Shown here: piece after piece, positions 31,441 through 43,781 of the stretch
Numbering within the stretch: the first letter of the stretch is position 1
How the letters are laid out: each line of letters begins with the position of its first letter
Assembly: GCA_963971285.1 (NCBI GenBank)
Contig: OZ020259.1
Span: 4,898,001 to 4,962,000, forward strand
Length of the DNA stretch: 64,000 nucleotides
Direction: 5' to 3'
Source of the DNA: Astropecten irregularis
Taxonomy: Eukaryota; Echinodermata; Asteroidea; Paxillosida; Astropectinidae
Translations under genes and position numbers: made by a program
The notes under the pieces: generated by a model
The model's database searches: none
Seen by the model: the letters and a program-made list of their open reading frames with translations, nothing else
What the model was told of the DNA's origin: nothing

Positions 31441-31544
31441 AGAATGTATTTATACTATAGAAAAATAGCTTTCGAAGGCTGTGTACAAAATAGACATATA
31501 CTCAGACTCAGATGACTTCGGGTGTTAACAGCGTATTCAACGCA

Positions 31545-31853
31545 GTAAATGATAAACATGTGAAGCTTTGAGCTCAATCGGACATCCGAGTCACAAGAAA
31601 AATAGCGAAAACCCGACTCAACTTTTTTTTGGAAAATATAAAGAATGGTTTTTGATCTTACCCCGAGATCAAAACTGTTTTCGGTCTTTGTTTGACTAAT
31701 TTCTGGATAAATACACCATTTCAGGTGGGAATGTTTTGTTTTAACGGTATGTTTCTACTAGCACCATCTTCATACTCTGAAAGTAATACATGTACGTAAA
31801 TCTGTGAACATTTCTGTTGGGGTATGATGTTACCAATCCTGTACTGTACCTTT
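31545..31853 (+). mobile_element. TTAA-2 MITE, left end lost
   Basis: Starts GATAAACATGTGAAGCTTTG; ends CCAATCCTGTACTGTACC. Confidence 0.75.
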
Positions 31854-32299
31854 CAGGACTATGCAGGCAAACTCATTCAAGACACGGTGCTTGGGGGCAA
31901 TCAACGCCCAGTCACTTTTCTTTTATCGTAAACAAATGCTGTTCTGAAAGGCAAATAAATATTTTTGTCTTGTTTTCTATTTTGGAATTTATTTTTGTCT
32001 TCGCCCCGAGGGGTGAGGACGTTAGCACGCGCATAGATCGCGGTATTGCGTGCCTTACACAACCGAACGCTTTGCGTCACCACAAAATCACGCAGAATGA
32101 TGACATTTAATCGTGCCGTCATTATTAGCGACAAACAGCTACTATAACTGATAAGAAAAATCCTCGCACAAACAACGTCATTGCTTTCGTCATTCAACTA
32201 AACCGCTGGATAGGACCATGGGAAGAGGGACTGTTGACCTTTGTGCGCAGTCTTTCTTTGTGTGAATTTGCCTCCATGCACGTAATGATGAAAATATGC
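31854..32299. other. Intergenic, no gene seen
   Basis: Short frames on both strands near 31817-32197 show no family signal. Confidence 0.3.
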
Positions 32300-33235
32300 T
32301 GGGTATAATTGTTTTAACACTTTATTAACACTGTTTAAACACCTTATTAACACTGTTTAAACACCTTATTAACACTGTTAAAACACCTTATTAACACTGT
32401 TTAAACACCTTATTAACGATGTTAAAACACCTTATTAACACTGTTTAAACACCTTATTAACGATGTTAAAACACCTTATTAACACTGTTTAAACACCTTT
32501 TAAACACCGTTTAAACACTTTTTGCACAATGTGTAATACTTTATTCCACATGATTCAAACACTTCATTCCACACTTTATTGCCTCCATGCACGTAGTGAT
32601 AAAAAAATATGGTGGGTATAATTGTTTTAACACTTTATTCACACTGTTTAAACACCTTATTAACACAGTTTAAACACCTTATTAACACTGTTAAAACACC
32701 TTATTAACACTGTTTAAACACCTTATTTACACTGTTTAAACACCTTATTTACACTGTTTAAACATCTTATTAACACTGTTTAAACACCTTTTAAACACCG
32801 TTTAAACACTTTTTGCACACTGTGTAATACTTTATTCCACACTGCTTACACATTTTGATCCACTCTGTTTAAACACTTTATCTGACACTGTATAACACTT
32901 CATTTCACACCGTTTGAACACTAACTTCATTTCACAATGTTCAAGCACTTTGTCTCACACCGTTTAACCGTTTTATTTGACACTATTCAAACACACACTG
33001 TTCAACACTTTATCTCTCACTCTTTTACTACTGTTTCAAACACTTTATTTCACACAGTTTAAACACTTTATTTCACACAGTTCAAACACTTTATTAACAC
33101 TGTTCAACACTTTATCTCACACTGTTTCAATATTTAATTTCACACAGTTCAAACACTTTATTTCACACTGTTCAAACACTTTATTTTACACTGTTCAAAC
33201 ACTTTTTGACACTGCATAAACACCTCATTTCAAGC
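32300..33235. repeat. Minisatellite with GTTTAAAC core, ~22 bp unit
   Basis: Units of ACACTGTTTAAACACCTTAT type, more diverged after 32820. A leader GCCTCCATGCACGTAATGAT (32271) recurs at 32580, showing a ~310 bp higher-order duplication of the first block. Confidence 0.9.
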
Positions 33236-34249
33236 AGTTGTTTATGGATCCGTTTGAATCGGCGGCATATGGATAATGCCTGGAGTTATTAACAAGTTGT
33301 TTCAACTCTGTGACACTTGAAGTGTTTGGAACGTGCTCCTGTTGTACGGAGGATCTAAAGATCATGATGCCGGTTGAAATTAGAAAACAACAATTTCCGT
33401 CACGTCTCAAATTAACTACCGTATGCCGCGGAGCTACCGCAATTAACCATTAACCCCTAGAGCTGGGAAACTCTCCCTATAGCTCTATATGCTTAAACAC
33501 AGAGTCCAGAACATCTCCGAAAACATTGATAAGATGCTTTATATTCGTGCTGACCCCCTGGGGCCGTAAATGCTTCATTTATGATCTTTCAAGGCAGAAG
33601 CATATCAATTGATTGCACTGGATTTTAGTAGAAAGTCGAAAGAATTTCGATCCATTCACTCAATTGTCAAAACGCATACCTTTAGGTAACATGTAACATC
33701 AAAATCTGTGTTGACTTTCTTACAGTATAGGCCTGTATACCTGTACTACATGAAACAGCCGGTTTAAAATAGAACATAACTTTTGGAAGTCAATGTGTTA
33801 CTGGCATGGTCAAGCCGTGTGACACTTGTCTTTTACAATGGGGCCTTTTCCAAAATTTCGGCTCAGGCTCAGGCTCTGGCTTAGTTCCGCTTCTTTCATT
33901 TTGATACCACTCATACTACATACTTCACGTATGAATGAATAAAGACAATATGAAGCGAGGCAATCAACAAGTAGTTTGCACAACGATAGTTGAGCTTCAA
34001 AGAAATAATCACATTTCTAGAAAGTACATTTCCTGGTATTTCAAATGATCCCTCAGTCATGAAAAATTAGCAGGGGATGACAGAGATATCCTGCCTTATG
34101 GATTGAATTAAAGTAAGATTAAATTTTGATGAATCTCGATTTCATTTTTTTTTTCAGGGACACCCGGTATACTTCGTCAGATCCGAATCTAAAGCAAACT
34201 CATGATCATTCTTGAGCTTGAAAGCCCATCGCCACGGTGGATTTCCGCT
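33236..34249. other. Intergenic; family B fragment at 33838-33890
   Basis: 33838-33890 has GGGGCCTTTTCCAAAATTTC and GGCTCAGGCTCAGGCTC, an orphan family B end. The rest shows nothing supported. Confidence 0.45.
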
Positions 34250-34985
34250 ACACGGGTCGATTTCACCAGACTCATCGTTACTTACTACCAATCGTATAGG
34301 ACGTAAAATACATTGCAGCCCTACATAGGATAGGCCTCTTTCGATGGGTAATTCTTCGTAACTGGAGTTATGATCGATCGTAGGGCTGCGTGAAATCGAC
34401 CCAGGCCTCGATTTTACCTAACTTATCGTAACTTACTACCAATCGTATAGGACGTAAAATACATTGCAGCCCTACATAGGATAGGCCTCTTTCGATGGGT
34501 AATTCTTCGTAACTGGAGTTATGATCGATCGTAGGGCTGCGTGAAATCGACCCAGGCCTCGATTTTACCTAACTTACTATCAATCGTAGGACGTACGTAA
34601 GATGCGTTGTAGCCCTTCATAGGACTGGCTCCTTGCGATGGGTTATCCTTCGTAACTGGAGTTGCGATCGATTGCAGGGCTTCGTGAAAGCGACCCAGGC
34701 CTAGGTCTTACCAAAACTCATCGTAGCTTACTATCAATCGTAGGACGTTCCATAGGATAGGCCCCCTGCGATGGGTCACCCTAATTCTTAACTGGAGTTA
34801 CGATCGATCGTAGGGCTTCATGAAATCGACCCAGGCCTTGATTTTACCAAACTCATCGTAACTTACTATCAATCGTAGGACGTAAGATGCGTTGAAGCCC
34901 TTCATAGGATAGACCCATACGTTGGGTTACCCTAATTCTTAAACTGGAATTACGATCGATCGTAGGGCTTCGTGAAATCGACCCC
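34250..34985 (+). repeat. Family C tandem array, five units
   Basis: Units of ~150 bp (the fourth shorter), each ending CGATCGTAGGGCTTCGTG plus AAATCGACCCA. Units 1 and 2 are nearly identical, so at least one duplication is recent. The last unit abuts a GPCR-like coding fragment. Confidence 0.9.
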
Positions 34986-35154
34986 CATGGTCGCATTCAT
35001 TTTGCCCTCCGTATACAATTTCGCCTCCTCGCACGCCTTCAATTTGTAGGCGATTATCTCGCGTAATAATGCATCGGTATAATAATGTATGTATTGATGG
35101 TAACACACGTGTATAATGGGATTCAGAACGGCGTGCACGCAGGGCTCTCGGAGT
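34986..35154 (-). pseudogene. Possible GPCR TM7 and tail fragment
   Basis: After a possible acceptor (GGCTTTAG) the frame reads LREPCVHAVLNPIIHVCYHQ, then a tail YIHYYTDALLREIIAYKLKA and an acidic/basic end. VLNPIIH is a TM7 NPxxY-like motif with His for Tyr. About 50 native codons, then the frame runs into the family C repeat, which supplies its stop (34950). No TM1-6 exons were found upstream on this strand. Could be chance; I rate it low. Confidence 0.3.
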
Positions 35155-35421
35155 CTAAAGCCGCATCAACAAAGTCCAAGTTAATTTCTTACCTGGGTGG
35201 ACACGAGACGTGTTTATCTACCACCGATGGATGAAAAAATAGATATCTAGCTAGCAATGCAATTATGGAATGTTTGTCTACATGGCCCGAGGCTAAAATA
35301 GACGTCCGGGAACGGAAATCACACTCTTGTTTTATTCATTCGATGGTACACGCCTTTAACATGTATGATATTACTGTCAGCGACCGGCGCAGGATCTGAG
35401 CCATAGCCTAGGGGGGAGTAT
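35155..35421. other. Unassigned
   Basis: No recognised feature. Confidence 0.25.
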
Positions 35422-35680
35422 GGGCCACCAGTGTATTATATACATAGGCAACTTGTGCCATGAAGAGAGATACATAGGGAGAGATGGGGGACAAAACATC
35501 CTATGCTGGTACGGTGGAGGTCAGTGACTTAACCAGAGTGGGCCTGCGAATGGGCCATCAGTGTATACACATAGGCAACTTGTGCCATGAGGGGAGATAG
35601 ATAGAGAGATAGATTGGGGACAAAACATCCTTTGCTGGTACGGTGGAGGTCAGTGACTTAGTCAGAGTGGGCCTGCGGAG
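35422..35680. repeat. Direct tandem duplication, 2 x ~130 bp
   Basis: GGGCCACCAGTGTATTATAT / GGGCCATCAGTGTATACAC start the two units; both contain ATAGGCAACTTGTGCCATGA and GGTACGGTGGAGGTCAGTGA. Confidence 0.85.
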
Positions 35681-36452
35681 GCAGTGCACCCAGATTGATA
35701 CAAACTCGCACAGAAGCCATAAAAGGGGTACTATCATACTTTGGGGTCTAAAAAGTGTAAAATGTAGCCCGTTGGCCAGGGATAGCAATACGCGCCTATT
35801 TGAATGGCAGTTACTGGGGCTATTTAAGTGTTGTTTCTTTTTTCTCCCCCCCCCCCCCCCCCCCTTTCATGAACATTTTGTCGTCGAACTGGTTGGTTAC
35901 AAAGGCCGAGTTACAGCCGCGGCTGCCAGTTAATTAGGACCCGTATGCATGCTCTGTATATTGGACAAAATCTGGTTGTAATGTAACCGGTAAAACGGTT
36001 TCAATTGAGTTTCTGACTTGTGACTCTGACACAAATATTGATATTCCTGCGAGGGTACATTCGAGACACGGTTACCGGTATACGTTTCACGATCTATTCG
36101 GTCACGTGTTATTTGTCTAATTGTCTTACCGTTTAACGATACGTTGGGAGAGGGGACCGTTTCAATGAAGTTTGACATTATACTGTGCATCGTATGTAGG
36201 TTAGCCAAATACGGTTGGTATAACAGTCGACGCACGTAGTACCGAAGGCAGCACCATGTGCAAAGAAAAGGCCCAGTGGGTTGGTTTGTTCAATGTATGT
36301 GGATAGAATGTCACTAGCAACTTGGACAATATTTTGAAATCAATGAAACTTCCATTAATGGTTGGCTATTTCTATAGGAACACTAAACATGGCTAAATTG
36401 GTAATAAATATAGACACTTCTAAATAGTAAGTATTGTTTGTTGTGTTGTGTC
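35681..36452. other. Intergenic; solo TTAA-1 end and C-run
   Basis: 35730-35753 is a lone TTAA-1 terminus (GGTACTATCATACTTTGG). A C-run lies at ~35847-35864. The minus frame at 36235-35930 has no family signal. Confidence 0.4.
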
Positions 36453-36870
36453 TTAAAGACGGTGGCTGCAATGGTGTTTTTGCTTATCATTGATGGAATA
36501 AAGTCTTAAAAACGCAGTTGTGTGGCTGTCGTAGTTTTAGCCTCCCTGTGTTGGTGTTAAAATCATTTTATTAACTGGGAGGGAGGAACGTCGTGACGTC
36601 ATATCGGGAACCTTGTAGCTGGTTCACAAGCCATCAAGTAATGCTATTAAACTGGTTCCCGCGTCACTGACGGCAATCAAAATCCCGTACTAGGGGGTTG
36701 GGCGTGGACACAAAAAACTAATGGGGTGCGGTTTATTTGGAGAAAACAAAATACCAGATACGGGGGAAAAAAACAAAAAACAAACTTTAATAAAATTTAA
36801 TATAATTTTTAAAAATATAATTTAATTATTTCGGTGGATTTCATTAAATATCATCGCAGCCACCCTTTAA
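36453..36870. mobile_element. TTAA-4 TIR element
   Basis: TTAAAGACGGTGGCTGCAAT at left and GCAGCCACCCTTTAA at right, each next to TTAA; ~418 bp, AT-rich interior. One copy only. Confidence 0.65.
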
Positions 36871-36892
36871 AGTATACGGGTTCTTGGGTCGA

Positions 36893-37034
36893 TTTCACCA
36901 AACTCATCGCAACTTACTATCAATCGTAGGACTTGTGATGTATTGAAACCTATACGTAGAATAAGTAGGATACGATGTGTTATCCTTCGTAACTAGAGTT
37001 ACGATCGATCGCAGGGCTTCGTGAAATCGACCCC
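36893..37034 (+). mobile_element. Family C repeat
   Basis: GGGTCGATTTCACCAAACTC to GGGCTTCGTGAAATCGACCC: the cleanest solitary copy and a good consensus seed. Confidence 0.85.
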
Positions 37035-37429
37035 ATGTTCGTTATAGTGGTGTTCCACTGTAGACAAAATATAACCTAGTTAAATTTATCTCATTTTGCA
37101 TGCATTGATCAAACTGTGGCAATTTATTTATTAAGGGTCGTCGTAAGAAGACATTCTACAGTTACGACGATGGTTATCGTAAGGGTCCCTTGGGGTTTGG
37201 CGTTGCATGTTTGACTTAATGGGTTTTCAGACTGCCCCCTCAAACATAACAAATCGTGACATAAAGAACGGTTAGAGTCTTTATCGGGGAAACGCATTCG
37301 GAGAGTCAGAGAGAAAAAAGCCCTCTGGACTGTAAAATCGACGCGTGATCTAGAAACAATTGGAACTCCGTTGATATGAAATATTAATTGTCATGGTAAC
37401 CGCGCATCAAATAGCCTAAATGCAGTATC

Positions 37430-37990
37430 TGGGGCAAATTTCATAGAACTACTTATTAAGCACACGAATTTGCTTGAAGGTAATATCATACTTTGGTTTT
37501 TGTCAAGGAAATACAGATTCATGGGCAAAACAAAATATCAAGGAAGATACAGTAACAGTCATCTGTGAAAATTTCAGTCTTTCATGCAGTGCCCCATTTC
37601 GTAAGTCTTTTCTCTTTGATTTTTGATCTTTTAAAAGATCAAAAAGATTTCGGTCGCTGTTTTTACAAATTTTTGGATAAATACACCATTTCAGGCGGAA
37701 CAATGTTAACGGTAAGTTTCTACCACAACCATCTTTGTACCCTGTAAGTTATACGTAAATTTGTGAACATTTCTGTTTTGGTTTCTTACCAAAGTATGAT
37801 GCTATACCTATAGGATTGCCAACCTATTTTTCATGCGATGTTTACGGCTTTTGACTTGTATTTGGCCATTGCTTGCTGAGCATAACATTCACAAGGAGTT
37901 TTGGCTGACATACTGATTTTAATGACCTAGGTTTTTTAGTGCTTAACTAAATGTTGGTGCAATTAAGCGGCTCTATTTGAAATTTGCCCC
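37430..37990 (-). mobile_element. Family A (variant 2) interrupted by TTAA-1
   Basis: Family A 37430-37473 and 37813-37990; a plus-oriented TTAA-1 copy (37474-37812) sits between (GAAGGTAATATCATACTTTG...CCAAAGTATGATGCTATACC). Confidence 0.75.
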
Positions 37991-38342
37991 TGTTAACATA
38001 CCCAAACAGAAATGTTTACAGATTTACGTTCAACTTTCACGACATGAAGATGGTGCTGGTAGAAACATACTGTCAAAATATTTCTATCTGAAATGCTGTG
38101 TTTATCCAGAAATTATAGTAAAACCTACAACGAACGAAAACAGTTTTCATCCCGGGGTGGGATCGAAACTCCTGTGAATAGATTTGGAAATACCGCGAGC
38201 GTTTTTCACTGTTTTCTACTAGATTCCGATGACATGAGCTGCATATTATGTCACAGGTTCGGTTTTAATTCCATGACCAAATCAAATTTTGAACAGTCTG
38301 CAGCTGCTCTGTCACCTTTACCAACCCAGTATTATGCCTAAA
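37990..38342 (-). mobile_element. TTAA-2 MITE, diverged
   Basis: GTTAACATACCCAAACAGAA to CCAACCCAGTATTATGCC. The middle is altered (CATCCCGGGGTGGGATCG). Abuts the TTAA-1 copy to the right. Confidence 0.7.
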
Positions 38343-38714
38343 AGGTAGTATAATACTTGGGTTTTAACTTTTAATTGTCAAAGAAGTACAGATTCATCGG
38401 CAAAAATATCAAAGAAGATACAGTCACAATCATCTGTGAAAATTTCAGTCCCATACGGTGCCCACTTTTTGAGAAAATCGTGAAAAACTACCACAGTATT
38501 TCTTAAGTCTTTTTGCTTTTATTTTTGATCTTTCAAAAGATCAAAAAGATTTTCGGTCGTTGTTTTACTAATTTCTGGATAAATACATAATTTCAGGTGG
38601 TAAAATTTTAACGGAAGGTTTCTACCATCACCATCTTCATACCCTGAAAGTTATACGTAAATCTGTGAACATTTCTGTTTTGGTTTCTTACCAAAGTATG
38701 ATACTACCTTTAAA
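38341..38714 (+). mobile_element. TTAA-1 MITE
   Basis: AAAAGGTAGTATAATACTTG to CCAAAGTATGATACTACC plus TTAA. Confidence 0.85.
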
Positions 38715-38927
38715 GACAATTTCATGCTTTCACAATTTCATAGGGAGTTTCAGTAAGTTTGAAAAGAGAAATTTTATAATTTACTATAAAAGGAACAAAA
38801 TGTGCAACCAAATTCAACCACCAATGGCATGCAGACCAGCCTGCCCGCTAGTCAACCAGTAAAACCTACGATACCAACCAACCACTGCAAACAAAGATAG
38901 AAACAATTTTTGCAGCCTGCCTGCGAA

Positions 38928-39126
38928 ACGGAGGCTCAGACTCCGTCTCCATTTTCATGACATGATCCATTCCGAAATAGCCGGTGTCAAAGAGGCTTTT
39001 GGAAGCGGTTCGGAAGTAGATTCTGTACTTTGAAAGGGAAAACAGAGCTTCAATGAAAAACCACGGCCTATATTTTCAGCATATGGATGATAGAGCTGGA
39101 GCCGGAGCCTCCGTTTCGTAAACCCC
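38928..39126. mobile_element. Family B element, short hexamer version
   Basis: GCGAAACGGAGGCTCAGACT at left; GGAGCCTCCGTTTCGTAAAC at right. Core CAATGAAAAACCACGGCC and CAGCATATGGATGATAGAG. Only 2-3 hexamers per end. Confidence 0.85.
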
Positions 39127-40000
39127 CTATGTATCATAACGACTGTTAGCCCAAACGCCTATACTGCGCCAAAGAGCACGCAAGCAAAACCCGTTTTCAT
39201 ATTAACTTTCTTCCTTCTTGATCCTGCTAAGGATCGAACCTCGAGGACTAGCTTTATAACTACAGTGATTTATCCCCGCACGAGGGTCATTTATAGGCTA
39301 TAAATGCATCTTAATTGTTACGAAGGCACACCTTATGAACATCTGCGTGTGTATAACATGTATTATCTCTTCAACATCGTAGGCTTAGGCCTAAGTAAAA
39401 TTTACTTGGGCGTTATCGATACGTTTTCGGTATGAAAATAGCGTGACAACGGACTTACTCAACGTGAGCTGAACTTAATACCTATGTGATCTGACGGCGA
39501 TCGTGCTATAATGTCCAAAATAATTCTCAATGGTCATCCCGAAATGATAAAGAGTGGTCTTATAGTAAAACGTGGACACAAATTTTACCTCTGTAGTTTC
39601 CACATGCACGAGTATACCCCACAGGGTGAGCTTTCCAAATGCAATGCAGCAGCTGCATGCCTAAATACATTGAAGCATCATATTATACGTAATATACCTA
39701 AGCTGTTGCATTACCTCTAAACATGCGAATTCACGCGTTAAGTAATCGAGCTGTTTTGCTGTTTCTCACTACATTTCCTCCATCTTCGTCGCAGTTTCTG
39801 TTTCCTGTCCATGATACTCTACAAACTAATTCGGGCTTCTATTATATGACTTGTGTTTCCCCCACCCCTGGGGATAAGCTTTTTGTCTGCTAGTATCGTG
39901 CACCTGCCGAGTCCTTACTGCTTGAGTGAGTGAGAGGTCTCGAATAATATTTTGTGGATTTGTCAGGCGAAGTATTTTTGGATAACTGCGTATACACCAG
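39127..40000. other. Intergenic; small open frame of unknown status
   Basis: 39511-39720 (+) is a 69-residue frame starting MSKIILNGHPEMIKSGLIVK with paired Cys/His (LCSFHMHEY). No family recognised, no splice or promoter support. A CR1- or PLE-like context is absent. Could be chance. Confidence 0.2.
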
Positions 40001-40002
40001 TT

Positions 40003-40366
40003 AAAGGTACTATCATACTTTGGTAAGAAAACAAAACAGAACATTCACAGATTTACCTATAACTTACAGGGTATGAAGATGGTGCTGGTAGAAACATACC
40101 GTTAAAATTGTTCCGCCTGAAATGGTGTATTTATCCAGAAATAAGTAAAACAAAGACCGAAAATCTGTTTGATCTTTAAAAAAAAATAAAAAATAAAAGA
40201 CAAAAGACTTAAGAAATACTGTGGCAGTTTTTCACTGTTTTCTCAAAAGGTGGGCACCGTATGGGACTGAAATTTTCACAGATGACTGTTACTGTATCTT
40301 TCTTCATATTTTTGCCCATGAATCTGTATTTCTTTGATAAAAACAAAAGTATGATATTATCTTTAA
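40003..40366 (-). mobile_element. TTAA-1 MITE
   Basis: TTAAAGGTACTATCATACTT to CAAAAGTATGATATTATC plus TTAA. Confidence 0.85.
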
Positions 40367-40621
40367 CTGCCTCCGAGCAATGAACAGAAGTATCGGTCAA
40401 GAAATCCTGCACTACGAAGACGTGCTCAAGTATACAAACCAATTTGAAATATCACACACAAGGCCTCGGGATATGATAATAGTATAAATGATGACAGAAG
40501 AAAACCATTCATCATTATACATGTGGGACTTGCAAGATAGAATTTATGACCGGTTGAAAGAATAAATTTTTTCCCTTCGTGTTTCTAAAAATTACGAACG
40601 TTATAGCGTAAACCTTGGCAG

Positions 40622-41066
40622 CTCTTACTTTGGTTTTTGTCAAAGAAATACAGATTCGTGGGCAGAACCATCAAGGAAGATGCAGCAACATTCATCTGTG
40701 TAAATGTCAGTTCCATACGGTGCCCACTTTTTTGAGAAAACAGTAGAAAACGGCCACGATATTTCTGAAGTCTTTTCTCTTTTATTTTTGTTCTTTTAAA
40801 AGATCAAAAAGATTTAAGTCGTTGTTTTACTAATTTCTGGATAAGTACACCATTTCAAGTCTTTTCTGTTTTATTGTTGATCAAAAATAATCTTGGTCAC
40901 TGGTTTAATTCACTCTTTTCAGGATAAATACAGCATTTTATATAGATAGACAGATTTTAACGGTATGTTTCTACTATCACCATCTTCATACCCTGTAAAT
41001 TATAGAACAATTTGTACAAAACATTCTGTTTCGGTATGCTACCAAAGTATGATACTACCTTTAAAG
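40622..41066 (+). mobile_element. TTAA-1 MITE with internal duplication
   Basis: Right end CCAAAGTATGATACTACC plus TTAA; left end lost. The middle repeats the CTTTTCT...GGATAA-TACA block, making it ~445 bp. Confidence 0.75.
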
Positions 41067-41421
41067 GTATAATACGTGATTGGTAAAGGTCACAGAGCAG
41101 CACTAACACTTTGTCTAATGTAACATGTACATGAAATGATAAACCTGTGAAAATTTGAGCTCAATCGGACATCTGAGTCACGAAAAAATAGCGAAAACCC
41201 GACTCGATTTTTTCTTAGAAAACATAAAGAATGGTTTTGATCTTACCCCGAGATCAAAACTGTTTTCAGTCTTTGTTTGACTAATTTCTGGATAAATACA
41301 CCATTTCAGCCGGAAATATTTTAACAGAATGTTTCTACCAACACCATCTTCATATAAAATATACGTAAATCTGTGAACATTTCTGTTTGAGTAGGTTACC
41401 AATCCTGTACTGTACCTTTAA
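41063..41421 (+). mobile_element. TTAA-2 MITE
   Basis: AAAGGTATAATACGTGATTG to CCAATCCTGTACTGTACC plus TTAA; shares its left TTAA with the preceding TTAA-1. Confidence 0.85.
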
Positions 41422-41905
41422 AAGAGCTTCGACCATTCCCAAAAGAGAATATAACACACGGTGCAACACAAATTAGCCATGACCAAAAGCATTCCGATTT
41501 TATAATAAAACAACCTCACTTTTAAAACCCAAGGCCAAGACATTGAATAGACCTATAACAGGGATGATTCGAGCAATAAAAACAAATTTACCTGTCACAA
41601 TTTCACGCCTTGTTTAAGTGTAGAGATAAAAAATAATAAAAACTTTTTGTCGAAGTGCACACCGCGTTTGAGGAGGTAAAGTGTGTTTTTCTAATCGAGC
41701 GAAATTAGTGCCGGGGTATGACGGCGTTGAGACATAATAAGGCGAAAAACACATTTGGATTTTGGAGTGCCGTACGTCGACCTAGGTGTCAATTTCATCA
41801 CGGATGGTTAAGAATTCTGACGTGGCGGTGAGGATACGGTACAGACATTACACACGCAGCTGTGCTTCAGATCATCAAATACACATCCAAACAACATTCA
41901 GACGA
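41422..41905. other. Intergenic, no gene seen
   Basis: Nothing supported. Confidence 0.3.
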
Positions 41906-42208
41906 GGGCCCAATTTCATGGAATCCGTTACCGTTAGCAAATTAAATTCTTCGCTTACGGTAGCAGACTTTTCTTTGCTTACGGTTAGCATCAATTTCAC
42001 TGGAGAGTTTTTCTTTTTGGTATAACGGTAAGCAAGGAATTTCTGCAGAATGCATATGGCAGCGGTTAGCAGAAAATAATCACTGTTACCCTAGAAATTC
42101 TTCGCTAACTGAAAGTCTTGCTTACGGATTCCATGAAATAGATTTTACGCGTAGCAGTGCCCGTAAGCATAAAAATAGGCCGTAAACGGATTCCATGAAA
42201 TTGGGCCC
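41906..42208. mobile_element. TIR element with GGTTAGC motifs
   Basis: Perfect ends GGGCCCAATTTCATGGAATC and GATTCCATGAAATTGGGCCC; 303 bp. The interior repeats GCTTACGG/GGTTAGC on both strands. A near-end duplicate GATTCCATGAAATAG lies at 42127. The end resembles family A (CCAATTTCATGGA) but the interior differs. Confidence 0.9.
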
Positions 42209-42209
42209 A

Positions 42210-42812
42210 GACCAGGGGCGAATTTCATAGAGCTGCCTTTTAAATACAACATTTTGCTTAAGCAAAAGGTTTTTTTTAATGAAACAGGATTACCATCCAA
42301 ATTTCCATGTGATGTTTACTGCTTTCGGTCATTGTTTGCTGAGCATAACATTCACAAGGAGTTTTTGGCTGGCATACTGATTTCATCTACCAAGGTTTTT
42401 GGTGCTTAAAGGCAATATCATAATTTGGTAAGAAACCAAAACAGAAATTTTCACAGATTTACGTATAACTTTCAGGGTATGAAGATGGTGTTGGTAGAAA
42501 CACACCGTTAAAATGTGTCCGCGTGAAATGGTGTATTTATCCAGAAATTTATCCAGACCGAAAATCTAAAATTTTGATAATATGCAAATTATCAAAAATA
42601 AAAGAGAAAACACTTAAGAAATACTGTGACTGTTTTTCACTGTTTTCTCAAAAAGTGGGCAACGTATGGGACTGAACTTTTCACAGATGACTGTTACTGT
42701 ATATGTCTTGATATTTTTGCCCATGAATCTGTATTTCGTTGATACAAACCAAAGTATGACATTACCTTTAATCAAATTTTGCTGCTTAAGCAGCTCTATG
42801 AAATGTGCACCT
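42210..42812 (-). mobile_element. Family A (variant 2) interrupted by TTAA-1
   Basis: Family A 42210-42407 and 42772-42812; a minus TTAA-1 (42408-42771) sits in GGTGCTTAA with TTAA on both sides, a clean target-site duplication. Confidence 0.85.
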
Positions 42813-43063
42813 GCAGCGTTAGATCATGGCTAAGACATGAAACATCTGCCAGTATGAATAAACCTGCCGTGCATTTCTCAAAATATAAAAAAAGAAGAAG
42901 ACGTGACCCAATTATACTTAGATCTGTGATGAAGTCATTCTCCAGTGTACCCTATCCTATTTCGTTTCTTTACACCTGTTCAAATATTGTCAAATCTTTT
43001 TAATGTTAAACATAATAGGCCTAATTCAATGTTTACTGTAGCTCGCTGTCAGTCTGCGGCTTC

Positions 43064-43422
43064 TAAAAGGTAGTATCATCTTGGTAAGAGACCAAAACAG
43101 AAATGTTCACAGATTTGCGTATAACTTTCAGGGTATGAAGATGATGCTAGTAGAAACCTACCGTTAAAATGTTTCCGCCTGAAATGGTGTATTTATCCAG
43201 AAATGAGTAAAACAACGACCAAAAATCTTTTTGATATTTTAAAAGATAAAAAGACTTAAGAAATACTGTGGCCGTTTTTCACGATTTTTTTTTCTTCAAA
43301 AAGTGGGCACCGTATGGAACTGAAATTTTCACAGATGAATGTGACTGTATCTTCCTTGATATTTTTGCCCATATGAATCTGTACTTCTTTGACAAAAACC
43401 AAAGTATGATACTACCTTTAAA
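43064..43422 (-). mobile_element. TTAA-1 MITE
   Basis: AAAAGGTAGTATCATCTTGG to CCAAAGTATGATACTACC plus TTAA. Confidence 0.85.
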
Positions 43423-43781
43423 GATATAATACATGATAAAGGTCACAGAACAGCACTCACACTTTGTCTGATCAAACATGTACATGAAATAATAAACCTG
43501 TGAAAATCTGAGCTCAATCGGAAATCTGAGTCACGAAAAAATAGCGAAAACCCGACTCAATTTTTCTTATAACACATATCAGAATGGATTTGATCTTACC
43601 CTGAGATCAAAACTGTTTTCGGTCTTTGTTTGACTAATTTCTGGATAAATACCCCATTACAGGTGGAAATATTTTAACGGTATGTTTCTACCATTACCAT
43701 CATCATACCCTGAAATCTACAGGTAAATCTGTCAACATTTCTGTTTGGGCATGTTTCCAATCCTGTATACTTTCCTTTAAT
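43420..43781 (+). mobile_element. TTAA-2 MITE
   Basis: AAAGATATAATACATGATAA to CCAATCCTGTATACTTTCC plus TTAA; abuts TTAA-1. Confidence 0.8.

Noticed and set aside
32300-33235. CRISPR array
   Set aside because: Tandem repeats lack unique spacers of even size and the DNA is plainly eukaryotic.
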